From contig NZ_BACQ01000054.1 of the NCBI RefSeq assembly GCF_000260435.1, forward strand, positions 1 through 45,875: a DNA stretch of 45,875 bases. Reading direction: 5' to 3'. Position numbers and translations under genes: made by a program. The notes under the pieces are model-generated. The model saw nothing but the letters and a program-made list of their open reading frames with translations. It made no database searches and was not told the origin of the DNA. The DNA is from Lacticaseibacillus zeae DSM 20178 = KCTC 3804 (GTDB lineage: Bacteria > Bacillota > Bacilli > Lactobacillales > Lactobacillaceae). This document shows positions 10,286 to 17,851 of this stretch, piece by piece; positions within the stretch are counted from its first letter, which is position 1; the number at the start of each line of letters is the position of its first letter.

Positions 10286-10318
10286 CAAAAGAAAAAGACC
10301 CGCCAGTTTCAGCGAGTC
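10286..10318 (-). terminator. Terminator of the rplK-rplA operon
   Basis: On the minus strand GACTCGC and GCGGGTC pair over 7 bp (one G-U) around an 8-nt loop and are followed by TTTTTCTTTT. It sits 18 nt after the rplA stop. Confidence 0.85.
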
Positions 10319-10335
10319 TCAAAATAATCATTATT

Positions 10336-11025
10336 TTAGAAGTCAGTCGGGTTAACCTTAATGCCGGGCGCCATGGTAGACGTCAGCGTCAGGCTCTTGA
10401 TGTAGATACCCTTTGTACTTGCTGGGCGTGCCTTCAAAACGATGTCGTTCATGGCTTTGAAGTTTTCAAGCAGCTTGTCAGCATCGAAGCTCTTCTTGCC
10501 GATTGGGGCATGGATAATACCTGCCTTGTCAACACGATAAGCAACTTGGCCGGCTTTGATATCATTGACAGCTTTGGCAGTGTCCATGGTAACGGTGCCG
10601 GTCTTCGGGTTAGGCATCAAGCCTTTCGGGCCAAGAACCCGGCCCAAACGACCAACCTGAGCCATCATCGGTGGTGTTGCAACGGCAACATCAAAGTCCA
10701 ACCAGCCATCTTGAATCTTTTGTACCAAATCTTCGGCACCAACAATGTCAGCACCGGCGTCTTCAGCAGCCTTGGCTTGGTCGCCTTGGGCAAAAACGAT
10801 AACCTTCGACGTCTTACCGGTTCCGTTTGGCAGCACAACTGCGCCACGGATCTGTTGGTCAGCCTGCTTTGGGTCAACGTTTAAACGATAGGCAACTTCG
10901 ACAGTTTCGTCGAACTTGGCATAGTCGATTTTCTTCAGCAGATTAACCGCTTCTTCAGGGGTGTACTGCTTATTTGAATCAACCGCTTTAGCAGCCTCTA
11001 AATACTTTTTACCTTTTTTAGCCAT
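10336..11025 (-). CDS. rplA: 50S ribosomal protein L1
   Basis: The 229-residue L1 protein of the large-subunit L1 stalk, which moves deacylated tRNA out through the E site and acts as a translational repressor of its own operon. It starts [13 protein letters not shown] at 11025 behind an AAGGAGG site; an earlier in-frame ATG at 11046 lies before that site and is unlikely. The signature [16 protein letters not shown] is intact. It follows rplK by about 100 nt in a two-gene unit. Confidence 0.98.
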   Translation of the reverse strand: MAKKGKKYLEAAKAVDSNKQYTPEEAVNLLKKIDYAKFDETVEVAYRLNVDPKQADQQIRGAVVLPNGTGKTSKVIVFAQGDQAKAAEDAGADIVGAEDLVQKIQDGWLDFDVAVATPPMMAQVGRLGRVLGPKGLMPNPKTGTVTMDTAKAVNDIKAGQVAYRVDKAGIIHAPIGKKSFDADKLLENFKAMNDIVLKARPASTKGIYIKSLTLTSTMAPGIKVNPTDF

Positions 11026-11057
11026 TCTGGGTTTTCCTCCTTGCAAATGTGGTCACT

Positions 11058-11106
11058 GGGAGATCAGTTTTCTCCCTTCCACCTGATTACCTCAGTTTTC
11101 ACTGAG
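11058..11106 (-). promoter_or_regulatory. Two hairpins in the rplK-rplA spacer
   Basis: CTCAGTTTTCACTGAG (11091-11106) is a 6-bp stem with a 4-nt loop, and GGGAGATCAGTTTTCTCCC (11058-11076) a 5-bp stem. Neither has a T-run, so they more likely modulate RNA stability or rplA translation than terminate. Confidence 0.45.
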
Positions 11107-11123
11107 AATCCGAACAGTGCGTC

Positions 11124-11549
11124 TTAGTCTTCGACTTCGAAGCCCATCGAACGAGCCGTTCCTTCAACCATGCGCATAGCCGCTTCAACATCGGCAGCGT
11201 TAAGGTCTTGCATCTTTGTTTCGGCGATTTCCTTGACCTGAGCCTTGGTTACCTTAGCAACCTTCTTGGTATTCGGTTCGCCGGAACCATGTTCAACACC
11301 AGCAGCTTTCTTCAAAAGAATTGCAGCCGGCGGGGTCTTGGTTACGAAGTCAAATGAACGATCTTCATAAACCGTGATGACAACCGGGATAATCATGCCG
11401 GCTTGATCAGCCGTACGTGCATTGAAATCCTTGGTGAACCCCATAATATTGATACCGGCTTGCCCAAGTGCAGGGCCAACCGGAGGAGCTGGGGTTGCTT
11501 TCCCAGCAGGAATTTGGAGTTTGACAATGTTTGCTACTTTTTTAGCCAC
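11124..11549 (-). CDS. rplK: 50S ribosomal protein L11
   Basis: The 141-residue L11 protein, part of the GTPase-associated centre on 23S rRNA where elongation factors and RelA act. It opens [20 protein letters not shown] and carries [22 protein letters not shown] and the C-terminal RNA-binding [12 protein letters not shown]. An AAGGAGG site precedes the start. Unlike the common order secE-nusG-rplK-rplA, nusG here lies about 10 kb away on the same strand, so rplKA has its own leader and promoter. Confidence 0.98.
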   Translation of the reverse strand: MAKKVANIVKLQIPAGKATPAPPVGPALGQAGINIMGFTKDFNARTADQAGMIIPVVITVYEDRSFDFVTKTPPAAILLKKAAGVEHGSGEPNTKKVAKVTKAQVKEIAETKMQDLNAADVEAAMRMVEGTARSMGFEVED

Positions 11550-11575
11550 GAGACATACCTCCTTAAGTCCGTGAT

Positions 11576-11609
11576 GTGGTTATGATGGCCAGAAGTTTTG
11601 GCCTCCCAC
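11576..11609 (-). promoter_or_regulatory. L1-type ribosomal protein leader (autoregulatory site)
   Basis: In the rplK 5' leader the minus strand reads GTGGGAGGCC, a 9-nt apical loop, then GGCCATCATAACCAC. GTGG/CCAC and GGCC/GGCC helices enclose an asymmetric internal loop, the shape of the L1-binding site in 23S rRNA and in rplK-rplA leaders. L1 binding would repress both genes. Assigned by position and fold, not by covariance. Confidence 0.6.
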
Positions 11610-11634
11610 GCGTATGCTGAAAACATACTTAAGT

Positions 11635-11663
11635 AGCGTAGCACGCCCATGTATAAAAGGCAA
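11635..11663 (-). promoter_or_regulatory. Probable promoter of rplK-rplA
   Basis: Minus strand TTGCCT (11658-11663), 17-nt spacer, TGC-TACGCT extended -10 (11635-11640). It lies just upstream of the L1-type leader. Confidence 0.45.
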
Positions 11664-11720
11664 GAGCGTTGAAAAAGAATCCCTGCAGGCCCTAAGCTCT
11701 TTCCGACAAGCAAACCATGT

Positions 11721-14354
11721 TCATAACCACGGCCAGCCGTGTTTTAAATACAACCGCTTAACGCATTCAACAACGATTAGGTAAGTCAATACGATGAGCG
11801 CCGCCCCTGGCCAATAACTAAGTGGCAACACCGCAAAGTCAAAGGCACGATGCAGCGGCGACAGAATAAGGAACAACCCCACCAACAGAGCCAGCATGGT
11901 CGACAGGATGACGATGGCCGATGCCGGCGCCCGCCAAAATGGTGTCACCCGCGTCCGCAAAACGTGCACGACTAACGATTGGGTGAACAGGCCGACAACA
12001 AACCAGCCTGCCTGAAAAACATGCTGTGCCGGCAAACTGGCCGCATGAGCCCCGATTCCGAGCCCAAACCATAAGAATAGGAATGTTGTGATGTCAAAGA
12101 GCGAACTTAACGGCCCGAATGTCAACGTATACCGCAGCAACCCCTTAGCGCGCCACGGGGTCGGCTTGGCTAACGTTGCGTCATCCACATTATCCCAGGG
12201 AATGGTCATTTGCGACGTATCATAAATCAAATTTTGCACCAGCAGCTGAATCGCCAGCATCGGTAGGAACGGTAGAAAAATGCTGGCAACCAAAACCGAA
12301 AAGGCATTCCCAAAATTCGAGGCGATCGTCATTTTAATGTACTTCATGGCGTTGGCATAGACCCGTCGTCCCTCAAGAATGCCATCTTCAAGCACCAGCA
12401 GACTCTTTTCCAGCAAAATAATGCCGCTCGCGTCTTTGGTGATGTCCGCAGCCGTATCGACACTGATACTGACGTCGGCTTCGCGCAGTGCGGCGGTGTC
12501 ATTGATGCCATCACCCATGTACCCAACCGTATGTCCGGCTGCCCGCATGGTTTTAATAATCCGCGCTTTTTGCAACGGGCTGAGCTTCACGAACAGATCC
12601 GTCGACTCGACAGCCTGCCGTAATGCCTGGTCGTCCATGGACTCGACATCATTTCCCGTGACAACAAGCTGATTGGCAATGCCCACCTCTTCGGCAACAT
12701 GTTGCGTAATAATGGCATTATCACCAGTCAAAACTTTCACGCGAACGCCGTGGTTCCGCAATAAGCCAACCGCCTCTTTGGCATCTGGCTTGGCTGGATC
12801 CAGAAAGCCCAGAAAACCGGCGATCACCATATGCTGTTCGTCAGCGGTCGTATAAATTTCCTGTTGATGGACATCTTGCCGGTAAGCCACCACAATCATC
12901 CGCATCCCCTGACCACTCATGGCCGCGTTCGTATGTTGAAGTTGCTTGAGCCGCTCCGGGGTGATCGGCAGCACTTCACCATGCAGCTCGACCCGATCAC
13001 ACACCGCCAGCATTTCCTCAAATGCCCCTTTGGTGATCATCCACTGGTGGTCCTCATTGGCGACGACGACCGTCAGCCGCCGCCGCTCAAAATCAAACGG
13101 AATTTCATCGATTTTGGTTAATCCCGCGGGCAAGTCCGCCAAAATTGCCTCGTGCTCATGCGCGTAATTCACCACTGCCGTATCCATCAAGTTATGCCAG
13201 CCGGTCTGATAATTGGCATTCATATACGCCATCCGCAGCACCGCCGGATCGGTGGCCCCAGTCGCGTCAACATACCGCATCACGACCACGCGATCTTCGG
13301 TAATCGTGCCGGTTTTATCGGTAAAAAGCGTATCGATGGCTCCGAGATTTTGGATCGCGTGCAGCCGTTTCACAATAACTTTTCGTTTCGACATGGCAAG
13401 CGCACCTTTTGCCAGATTGCTATTGACGATCATCGGCAACATTTCTGGGGTCAACCCCACCGCGACCGCAATCGCAAAAAAGAACGCCTGGGACCAATCC
13501 TGCTTGGTAATGCCGTTGATCACGAACACCACCGGCACCAATACCAGCATCATGCTGATCAAAACCCGACTGATGGCTCGCATCCCTTGTTCGAAGCTAG
13601 TCGGCGCGGGTTTATGGCCGATTTGATTCGCCATATCGCCAAAATAAGTGGCATCCCCGGTTTTCAAAATGACCGCGGTGCCAGAACCGGAAATCACGTC
13701 TGTTCCCATGAAGACCAGATTCGGCGCATCAAAAAGACTTTGCTCCCGTTCTAAAGTGGCTTTGCCGGCTGTTTTCTCCACCGGCATCGCTTCACCGGTA
13801 AAGGACGACTGATTGACGAACAAGTCATGCGCCGCAATCAAATAAGCATCAGCCGGAATCATATCACCAGTTGCCAGCTGAACAATGTCGCCCGGTACGA
13901 CTTCATCCATCGGCCGCTCCTGCGTTTGCCCGTCACGCGTCACCGCTGTCGTATTGGCAATCAAGGCAGCCAGCGCATGGCTTTCTTTTTGCGACCGATA
14001 TTCCTGCCAAAAGTGAATCGAAACAGAGAGCGTAATCATCAGCCCCATCATTCGGGCACCGTCATAATCCGCCGTCATAATGGAAACGATGCATAATAAA
14101 AGCAGGACCCAGACAAAAGGTTCATTAAAAGCGGCAAACAAAATCAAATACCACGGCCGCGGATGTTGGGTCACGACGGTATTGGATCCCGTTTCTTCCA
14201 GACGATCGGCGGCCTCGGCAGGCTTCAGACCTGCTTCACGGGTTCTCAGTGTCGCCAGAACCTCCTGTGGCTGCTGCTGGCTATATTGCATCAACGCCGC
14301 CGTTTTTTCCTGGGTAGAAGCGTTATGCCTTGTTATGGTTTTCTTGAACATCAT
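11721..14354 (-). CDS. mgtA: P-type Mg2+ transporting ATPase (MgtA/MgtB type)
   Basis: An 877-residue type IIIB P-type ATPase that imports Mg2+ using ATP. It shows the actuator motif SFTGEAMPVEK, the phosphorylated Asp in FTDKTGTITED, the hinge YMGDGINDTAAL, and the class-specific QNLIYDTSQMTIPWDNVD in the C-terminal membrane part. About ten membrane spans are expected: two pairs before the P-domain and six after. Two adjacent ATGs start the frame and neither has a clear Shine-Dalgarno site (only CAAGAG directly before), so the start could be a few codons off. The leader is roughly 270 nt long, contains stable stems and a possible short acidic peptide, and suggests Mg2+-responsive post-initiation control as in other mgtA genes. 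It is monocistronic. Confidence 0.95.
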   Translation of the reverse strand: MMFKKTITRHNASTQEKTAALMQYSQQQPQEVLATLRTREAGLKPAEAADRLEETGSNTVVTQHPRPWYLILFAAFNEPFVWVLLLLCIVSIMTADYDGARMMGLMITLSVSIHFWQEYRSQKESHALAALIANTTAVTRDGQTQERPMDEVVPGDIVQLATGDMIPADAYLIAAHDLFVNQSSFTGEAMPVEKTAGKATLEREQSLFDAPNLVFMGTDVISGSGTAVILKTGDATYFGDMANQIGHKPAPTSFEQGMRAISRVLISMMLVLVPVVFVINGITKQDWSQAFFFAIAVAVGLTPEMLPMIVNSNLAKGALAMSKRKVIVKRLHAIQNLGAIDTLFTDKTGTITEDRVVVMRYVDATGATDPAVLRMAYMNANYQTGWHNLMDTAVVNYAHEHEAILADLPAGLTKIDEIPFDFERRRLTVVVANEDHQWMITKGAFEEMLAVCDRVELHGEVLPITPERLKQLQHTNAAMSGQGMRMIVVAYRQDVHQQEIYTTADEQHMVIAGFLGFLDPAKPDAKEAVGLLRNHGVRVKVLTGDNAIITQHVAEEVGIANQLVVTGNDVESMDDQALRQAVESTDLFVKLSPLQKARIIKTMRAAGHTVGYMGDGINDTAALREADVSISVDTAADITKDASGIILLEKSLLVLEDGILEGRRVYANAMKYIKMTIASNFGNAFSVLVASIFLPFLPMLAIQLLVQNLIYDTSQMTIPWDNVDDATLAKPTPWRAKGLLRYTLTFGPLSSLFDITTFLFLWFGLGIGAHAASLPAQHVFQAGWFVVGLFTQSLVVHVLRTRVTPFWRAPASAIVILSTMLALLVGLFLILSPLHRAFDFAVLPLSYWPGAALIVLTYLIVVECVKRLYLKHGWPWL

Positions 14355-14464
14355 CTCTTGTTATATAAAATGTGGAAGCATGCCGTTTTGGCATCAATAA
14401 ACTTTTATATAGTTCCTTTCTTGTTTGAGTGGCTGTCTTCATTAAGCCTCGTGATGACGCAAGG

Positions 14465-14511
14465 CCGGCCACCTGACAGATAACTTCCAAAGAAAATCAC
14501 TTGTCAGCCGG
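14465..14511 (-). promoter_or_regulatory. Stable stem-loop in the mgtA leader
   Basis: Arms CCGGC (14465-14469) plus TGACA (14474-14478) pair with TGTCA (14502-14506) plus GCCGG (14507-14511), leaving a 4-nt bulge and a 23-nt top. There is no following T-run, so it is a leader structure rather than a terminator. Confidence 0.55.
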
Positions 14512-14576
14512 TCATGAATACATTTCACAATTTTTCCACTGAAGCCACATGAGCACCTTCCACTTAATTATTGCGT

Positions 14577-14618
14577 TCATGTCTTCGTGGGTGCTTCGTC
14601 GCTATTATCTTGTTCCAT
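14577..14618 (-). CDS. Possible 13-residue acidic leader peptide upstream of mgtA
   Basis: The frame reads MEQDNSDEAPTKT then stops. AAAGGA lies 4 nt and AAGGAG 15 nt before the ATG, neither at ideal spacing. The N-terminal run of Asp/Glu with a Pro recalls MgtL (MEPDPTP) of enterobacteria, whose translation aborts at low Mg2+ and so switches on mgtA. Homology is not claimed; this is analogy from position and composition. Confidence 0.3.
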   Translation of the reverse strand: MEQDNSDEAPTKT

Positions 14619-14701
14619 TAAGTCCTTTGTTCACTCCTTCCTGTAAATCTGCCGAAAAGTTACGAATAATTGTAAGCAATTAGCTTTACTCAAAGAATAA
14701 C

Positions 14702-14730
14702 TTGACAGTAAGATGGTTGTCAAAGATAAC
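14702..14730 (+). promoter_or_regulatory. Promoter of the amidase gene
   Basis: A consensus -35 TTGACA (14702-14707), 17-nt spacer and -10 GATAAC (14725-14730), 45 nt before the amidase ATG. Confidence 0.7.
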
Positions 14731-14775
14731 TAAAGTAGCATTGTTGTCAGGAAGACCTTCTTGGGGGAAAAATTA

Positions 14776-16251
14776 ATGATTTCTTCAGCATTAGCCCAAG
14801 CTGCCGCGATTCGTGCCGGCGCCATTACCAGCGCCGACTTAATCGATGCGGCGGCCGATAAAATTGCCAAGCTCAATCCCAAACTGAATGCCATCACCTG
14901 GACAAGGTTTGCGGCTGCCAAACACGATGCCGCGCAACTGAAAGACACCGGCCAACCATTCTTGGGTGTGCCGCTGGTCTTGAAAGGCCTGGGGCAAAAC
15001 TTCGCCGGCGCACCGGCCACAGCGGGCAGTCGACTATTCAAAGATGCCAAAGCTACCAGCACCAACAACTTTGTCAAGGCATTACAGGCACTGGGTTTTG
15101 TGATCATCGGTCAAAGTAATGTCCCGGAGTTCGGCTTTAAAAATATCACTGATGCCACGCTTTACGGTCCGGCACGCAATCCGTGGAATCTGGACTATTC
15201 GCCAGGTGGCTCTTCCGGCGGGGCGGCGGCGTTGGTCGCGGCTGGCATCAGTCTGCTTGCTGCCGGATCTGACGGTGGCGGTTCGATTCGGATCCCCGCT
15301 TCTTTTTCCGGCTTAATCGGCTTAAAACCTACCCGCGGCCGGGTGCCGACCGGGCCTGGTGAGTGGCGCGGGTGGCAAGGTGCTTCCATTAATTTTGCCT
15401 TGACCCGCACTATGGCTGACACTGAAGCCTTGTTGCGCGGACTGGCAACTACCCAATTAGCCGCACCGTTTAATGCGTCACCGTTGCATCTCGAAGACGT
15501 CAATGACCCGCGGCCGTTAAAAATCGCCTACACCACGCAATCGCCCGTCGGAACACCGGTTAGCGCCACGGCAGTTAAAGCAGTTGCGTTAGTCGTGGAT
15601 GCGTTGCGCGCGGCTGGCCACACGGTTGTTGAAGCACAACCCGATGTGGATGGCACGGCATTGATGAAGGCTTATTATTTGATGAACGGCGGCGAGACGG
15701 CGGCCATGTTCCAAGCCTATACCGAGCAAACCGGCCGCGCGGTCACTGCGGAAGACGTCGAACCCGTCACGTGGGCCATTTATCAAGCCGGATTGCACAC
15801 AACGGCCGCTGACTATAGCCGCTCGTTGGATGTCTGGGATCAGGCAGCCGAAGCTTACAGTCATTTCCACGACAGCTATGATCTACTGTTAACGCCAACG
15901 ACAGCCAAAACAGCGCCGCGCATTGATGCTGAGCTACAATCACCTGCCATCGTCGATAAAATGAAACATGCAGCTGAGCTTGCGCCGGATGAGCAAAAGC
16001 AGCTCGTCTGGGATTTATTTGAGCCCAGCCTCGCATACTCGCCGTTCACCCAACAAGCCAACTTAACCGGCGCCCCGGCCATTAGCTTACCCACCGCGAT
16101 ATCACCGGATGGCCTACCGCTGGGCATTCAGTTTGTGGCTGCGAAGGGTCGCGAAGATCAGTTACTGCGGCTTGGTTATTGGTTCGAGCAGCACAACCTG
16201 TTACAAATGTATCCACTAAGCGAGTCGGATGATATTTCACAGGCAGAATAA
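14776..16251 (+). CDS. Amidase-signature family amidase
   Basis: A 491-residue amidase-signature hydrolase, related to GatA and 6-aminohexanoate/fatty-acid amide hydrolases, that cleaves a C-N amide bond. The Ser-cisSer-Lys triad is visible: Lys in PLVLKGLGQ, Ser in SPGGSSGGAAA, and the nucleophile in GSDGGGSIRIPASFSGLIG. The glycine-rich signature is complete and the length is normal. The start chosen is ATG 14776 behind GGGGGA at about 8 nt; a TTG five codons earlier sits inside that site. It stands alone between a good promoter and a terminator, with no gatB/gatC beside it, so it is unlikely to be the tRNA amidotransferase subunit. The physiological substrate cannot be inferred. Confidence 0.9.
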   Translation: MISSALAQAAAIRAGAITSADLIDAAADKIAKLNPKLNAITWTRFAAAKHDAAQLKDTGQPFLGVPLVLKGLGQNFAGAPATAGSRLFKDAKATSTNNFVKALQALGFVIIGQSNVPEFGFKNITDATLYGPARNPWNLDYSPGGSSGGAAALVAAGISLLAAGSDGGGSIRIPASFSGLIGLKPTRGRVPTGPGEWRGWQGASINFALTRTMADTEALLRGLATTQLAAPFNASPLHLEDVNDPRPLKIAYTTQSPVGTPVSATAVKAVALVVDALRAAGHTVVEAQPDVDGTALMKAYYLMNGGETAAMFQAYTEQTGRAVTAEDVEPVTWAIYQAGLHTTAADYSRSLDVWDQAAEAYSHFHDSYDLLLTPTTAKTAPRIDAELQSPAIVDKMKHAAELAPDEQKQLVWDLFEPSLAYSPFTQQANLTGAPAISLPTAISPDGLPLGIQFVAAKGREDQLLRLGYWFEQHNLLQMYPLSESDDISQAE

Positions 16252-16282
16252 GCCATTCTCAATGACAATTTGTGTGCAAACG

Positions 16283-16325
16283 AAAAGCCTTAGTCCAGTG
16301 AAAACCGGATTAAGGCCTTTTCTAT
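16283..16325 (+). terminator. Terminator between the convergent amidase and pduO genes
   Basis: AAAAGCCTTA-g-TCC pairs with GGA-t-TAAGGC-c-TTTT and is followed by TTTTCTATCC on plus; the minus side also ends in a T-rich stretch, so it probably serves both genes. Confidence 0.8.
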
Positions 16326-16873
16326 CCCTTATGTGCTTTCTTACTTTTCACTTCAGGAACGCCTGCTTTGAAATTGACGTAACGTGCCAATGCAAAAAGG
16401 TAATCAGACAGTCGATTGCTGTATTGCAAAACCACCGCAGTGACCGTCTTGTCTCCTTCAGCCAGCAGATCCAGCGAGCGCTCTGCCCGACGTGCCACGG
16501 CGCGGCCATATTGCAACGCCGCTGCCAGCGGATGGCCACCGGGTAACACAAAAGCGGTGATGCGCGGCACCTGGGCCATCATGTCATCAATCGCATCTTC
16601 CAGTGCCTTGACATGCGCTTCGGTAATGGTGTGGTGCCGCGGTACCGCAACGTCGGCCAGCAACTCATAAAGCTCCCGCTGCCGATCTTTCAACGCCTGC
16701 GCAAGCCAATCAAACCCCGGTGTTGCAGTTGCTTGCGACGCGACATAGCCGAGCCATGAATCAAGCTCGTCCAAATCGCCCAATGCAATAATTTGCGGGT
16801 CATATTTCGGCACTTTCTTACCATTAATCTGTTTCGTGGCACCGTGATCGCCGACTTTTGTGTAAAGTTTCAT
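16322..16873 (-). CDS. pduO: PduO-type cob(I)alamin adenosyltransferase
   Basis: A 183-residue ATP:cob(I)alamin adenosyltransferase that makes adenosylcobalamin. Family motifs are in order: YTKVGDHGAT at the N-terminus (ATP loop), ALGDLDELDSWLG, FVLPGGHPLAA, RAVARRAERSLD and the C-terminal NRLSDYLFALARYVN. It starts ATGAAACTT with AGAGGA about 6 nt before. It is the last gene of the nrdJ unit and would supply the coenzyme that NrdJ needs from imported cobalamin. Confidence 0.95.
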   Translation of the reverse strand: MKLYTKVGDHGATKQINGKKVPKYDPQIIALGDLDELDSWLGYVASQATATPGFDWLAQALKDRQRELYELLADVAVPRHHTITEAHVKALEDAIDDMMAQVPRITAFVLPGGHPLAAALQYGRAVARRAERSLDLLAEGDKTVTAVVLQYSNRLSDYLFALARYVNFKAGVPEVKSKKAHKG

Positions 16874-16899
16874 GCCGAGTCCTCTTTTCCGTAAGAGCG

Positions 16900-17439
16900 T
16901 TATCCGCGATTGAACTGTTTCAGTCCTTGCTGCAACACCAACAACACAATCGGATAAAAAACAAGATTTCCGATCGCATGATAAGTATCAAACAACAAAC
17001 CACTGATATAATACGCCCAAAAACCCAGTCCATTCAAACTGCCGATGACCGCCATCCCCAGACTGACAACAAACCCGTAAAGGTACCCCAGCAACCCGGC
17101 CAAGCCGATTTGGAGCCAGAGCTGGCGCCGAACGACCGGCAACATCAGCACAATCGCTTGCAACACGAGCATGCAGATCATATAAGCCGCGATTTGCGGC
17201 AACGTCCACAAGCCGAACCCTAAGACAAGGTTGGAGACCACCAGCGTACTGACAGTCAAGCCGAGTCCCCAGCGCAGTCCGAGTAACAACGTCACGACCA
17301 TCAAAATATCTGTCACTGGCTGAACGTTGGGAATCGGCACTTTAACAATCCGCAAAACCGTGCACAAAGCCGTCAATAGACCAAGCAAAGCCACCGCCCG
17401 AACAGGCGATGGCTTTTTGGCTGACGCTGGCAGCTTCAT
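16900..17439 (-). CDS. cbrT: ECF transporter S-component, probably for cobalamin (CbrT-like)
   Basis: A 179-residue integral membrane protein with about six hydrophobic spans and the topology of an ECF substrate-binding (S) component. The first loop has IPNVQPVTDILMV, common in this group. It should pair with a shared EcfA-EcfA'-EcfT module encoded elsewhere. The ATG overlaps the stop of the DUF4430 lipoprotein gene (ATGA), and the downstream neighbour is PduO. Position between a corrinoid-linked lipoprotein, adenosyltransferase and B12-dependent reductase makes cobalamin or a precursor the likely substrate; the sequence alone only says ECF S-component. Confidence 0.75.
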   Translation of the reverse strand: MKLPASAKKPSPVRAVALLGLLTALCTVLRIVKVPIPNVQPVTDILMVVTLLLGLRWGLGLTVSTLVVSNLVLGFGLWTLPQIAAYMICMLVLQAIVLMLPVVRRQLWLQIGLAGLLGYLYGFVVSLGMAVIGSLNGLGFWAYYISGLLFDTYHAIGNLVFYPIVLLVLQQGLKQFNRG

Positions 17440-17828
17440 TTGGTAACACTCAGGTCAAAAACGACTTTATCGTGGTTCTTGACCGGTTGCGTTGTGGCGC
17501 CTTTTTTCGCCATCTTGCCATTGATGGTGTACAGCCAGTAAGTCTTCTTGGCAACATTTTGCTTCTTGCCGGCAATCTCAGTGATAAACCCTTTCGAAGC
17601 CTTGACCGACCAACCTTTTTTCAGACCGGTCATCACCACTGACTTTTTCGGCTGGGTAATCTTTTTCTTTGCAAACGCCTTGCCATTTTGCTTCAGCTGG
17701 TAAGTGACCACAATCTGGTTCGGCTTGCTGCTGGATTTGGCAGCACTGCTCGAACTGTTGCTGCACCCAGCTAGCACAAACATTGCTGCAAAAAAGACAA
17801 CCAGTGAACGTAAAGCTTTCTTCAACAT
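17436..17828 (-). CDS. DUF4430 lipoprotein, probable extracellular cobalamin-binding protein
   Basis: A 130-residue lipoprotein. The signal MLKKALRSLVVFFAAMFVLAGC ends in a clear lipobox, followed by a Ser-rich linker and one DUF4430 (transcobalamin C-terminal-like) domain with TYWLYTINGK and a final HDKVVFDLSVT strand. The DUF4430 fold is known from intrinsic factor/transcobalamin-type proteins. The start at 17828 is preferred because GGAGG lies 12 nt before; an ATG seven codons earlier has no site. It lies between nrdJ and the ECF S-component and overlaps the latter by 4 nt. It likely hands corrinoid to the transporter at the cell surface; this role is inferred. Confidence 0.75.
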   Translation of the reverse strand: MLKKALRSLVVFFAAMFVLAGCSNSSSSAAKSSSKPNQIVVTYQLKQNGKAFAKKKITQPKKSVVMTGLKKGWSVKASKGFITEIAGKKQNVAKKTYWLYTINGKMAKKGATTQPVKNHDKVVFDLSVTK

Positions 17829-17851
17829 AACCTTCAATTTCCTCCGCATTT

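Larger units (their letters stand above)
14355..14701 (-). promoter_or_regulatory. Long structured leader and promoter region of mgtA
   Basis: No gene of normal size fits here. On the minus strand it holds a possible 13-codon acidic reading frame (14577-14618), a large stem-loop (14465-14511) and a smaller stem (GCCTT...GAGGC near 14450-14470), then the mgtA start. I do not recognise the conserved M-box (ykoK) riboswitch core. Confidence 0.5.

Noticed and set aside
11641-11720. Terminator of mgtA formed by AAGAGC and GCTCTT
   Set aside because: Only 6 bp with a loop of over 30 nt; too weak to call, and it overlaps the probable rplK promoter.
13152-13754. A 200-codon plus-strand frame inside mgtA
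   Set aside because: It is His/Arg-rich antisense translation of a GC-rich gene; all P-type ATPase motifs lie on the other strand.
14355-14640. M-box (ykoK) Mg2+ riboswitch upstream of mgtA
   Set aside because: I could not find the conserved M-box core; the region has stems but not that consensus. An Rfam scan would settle it.
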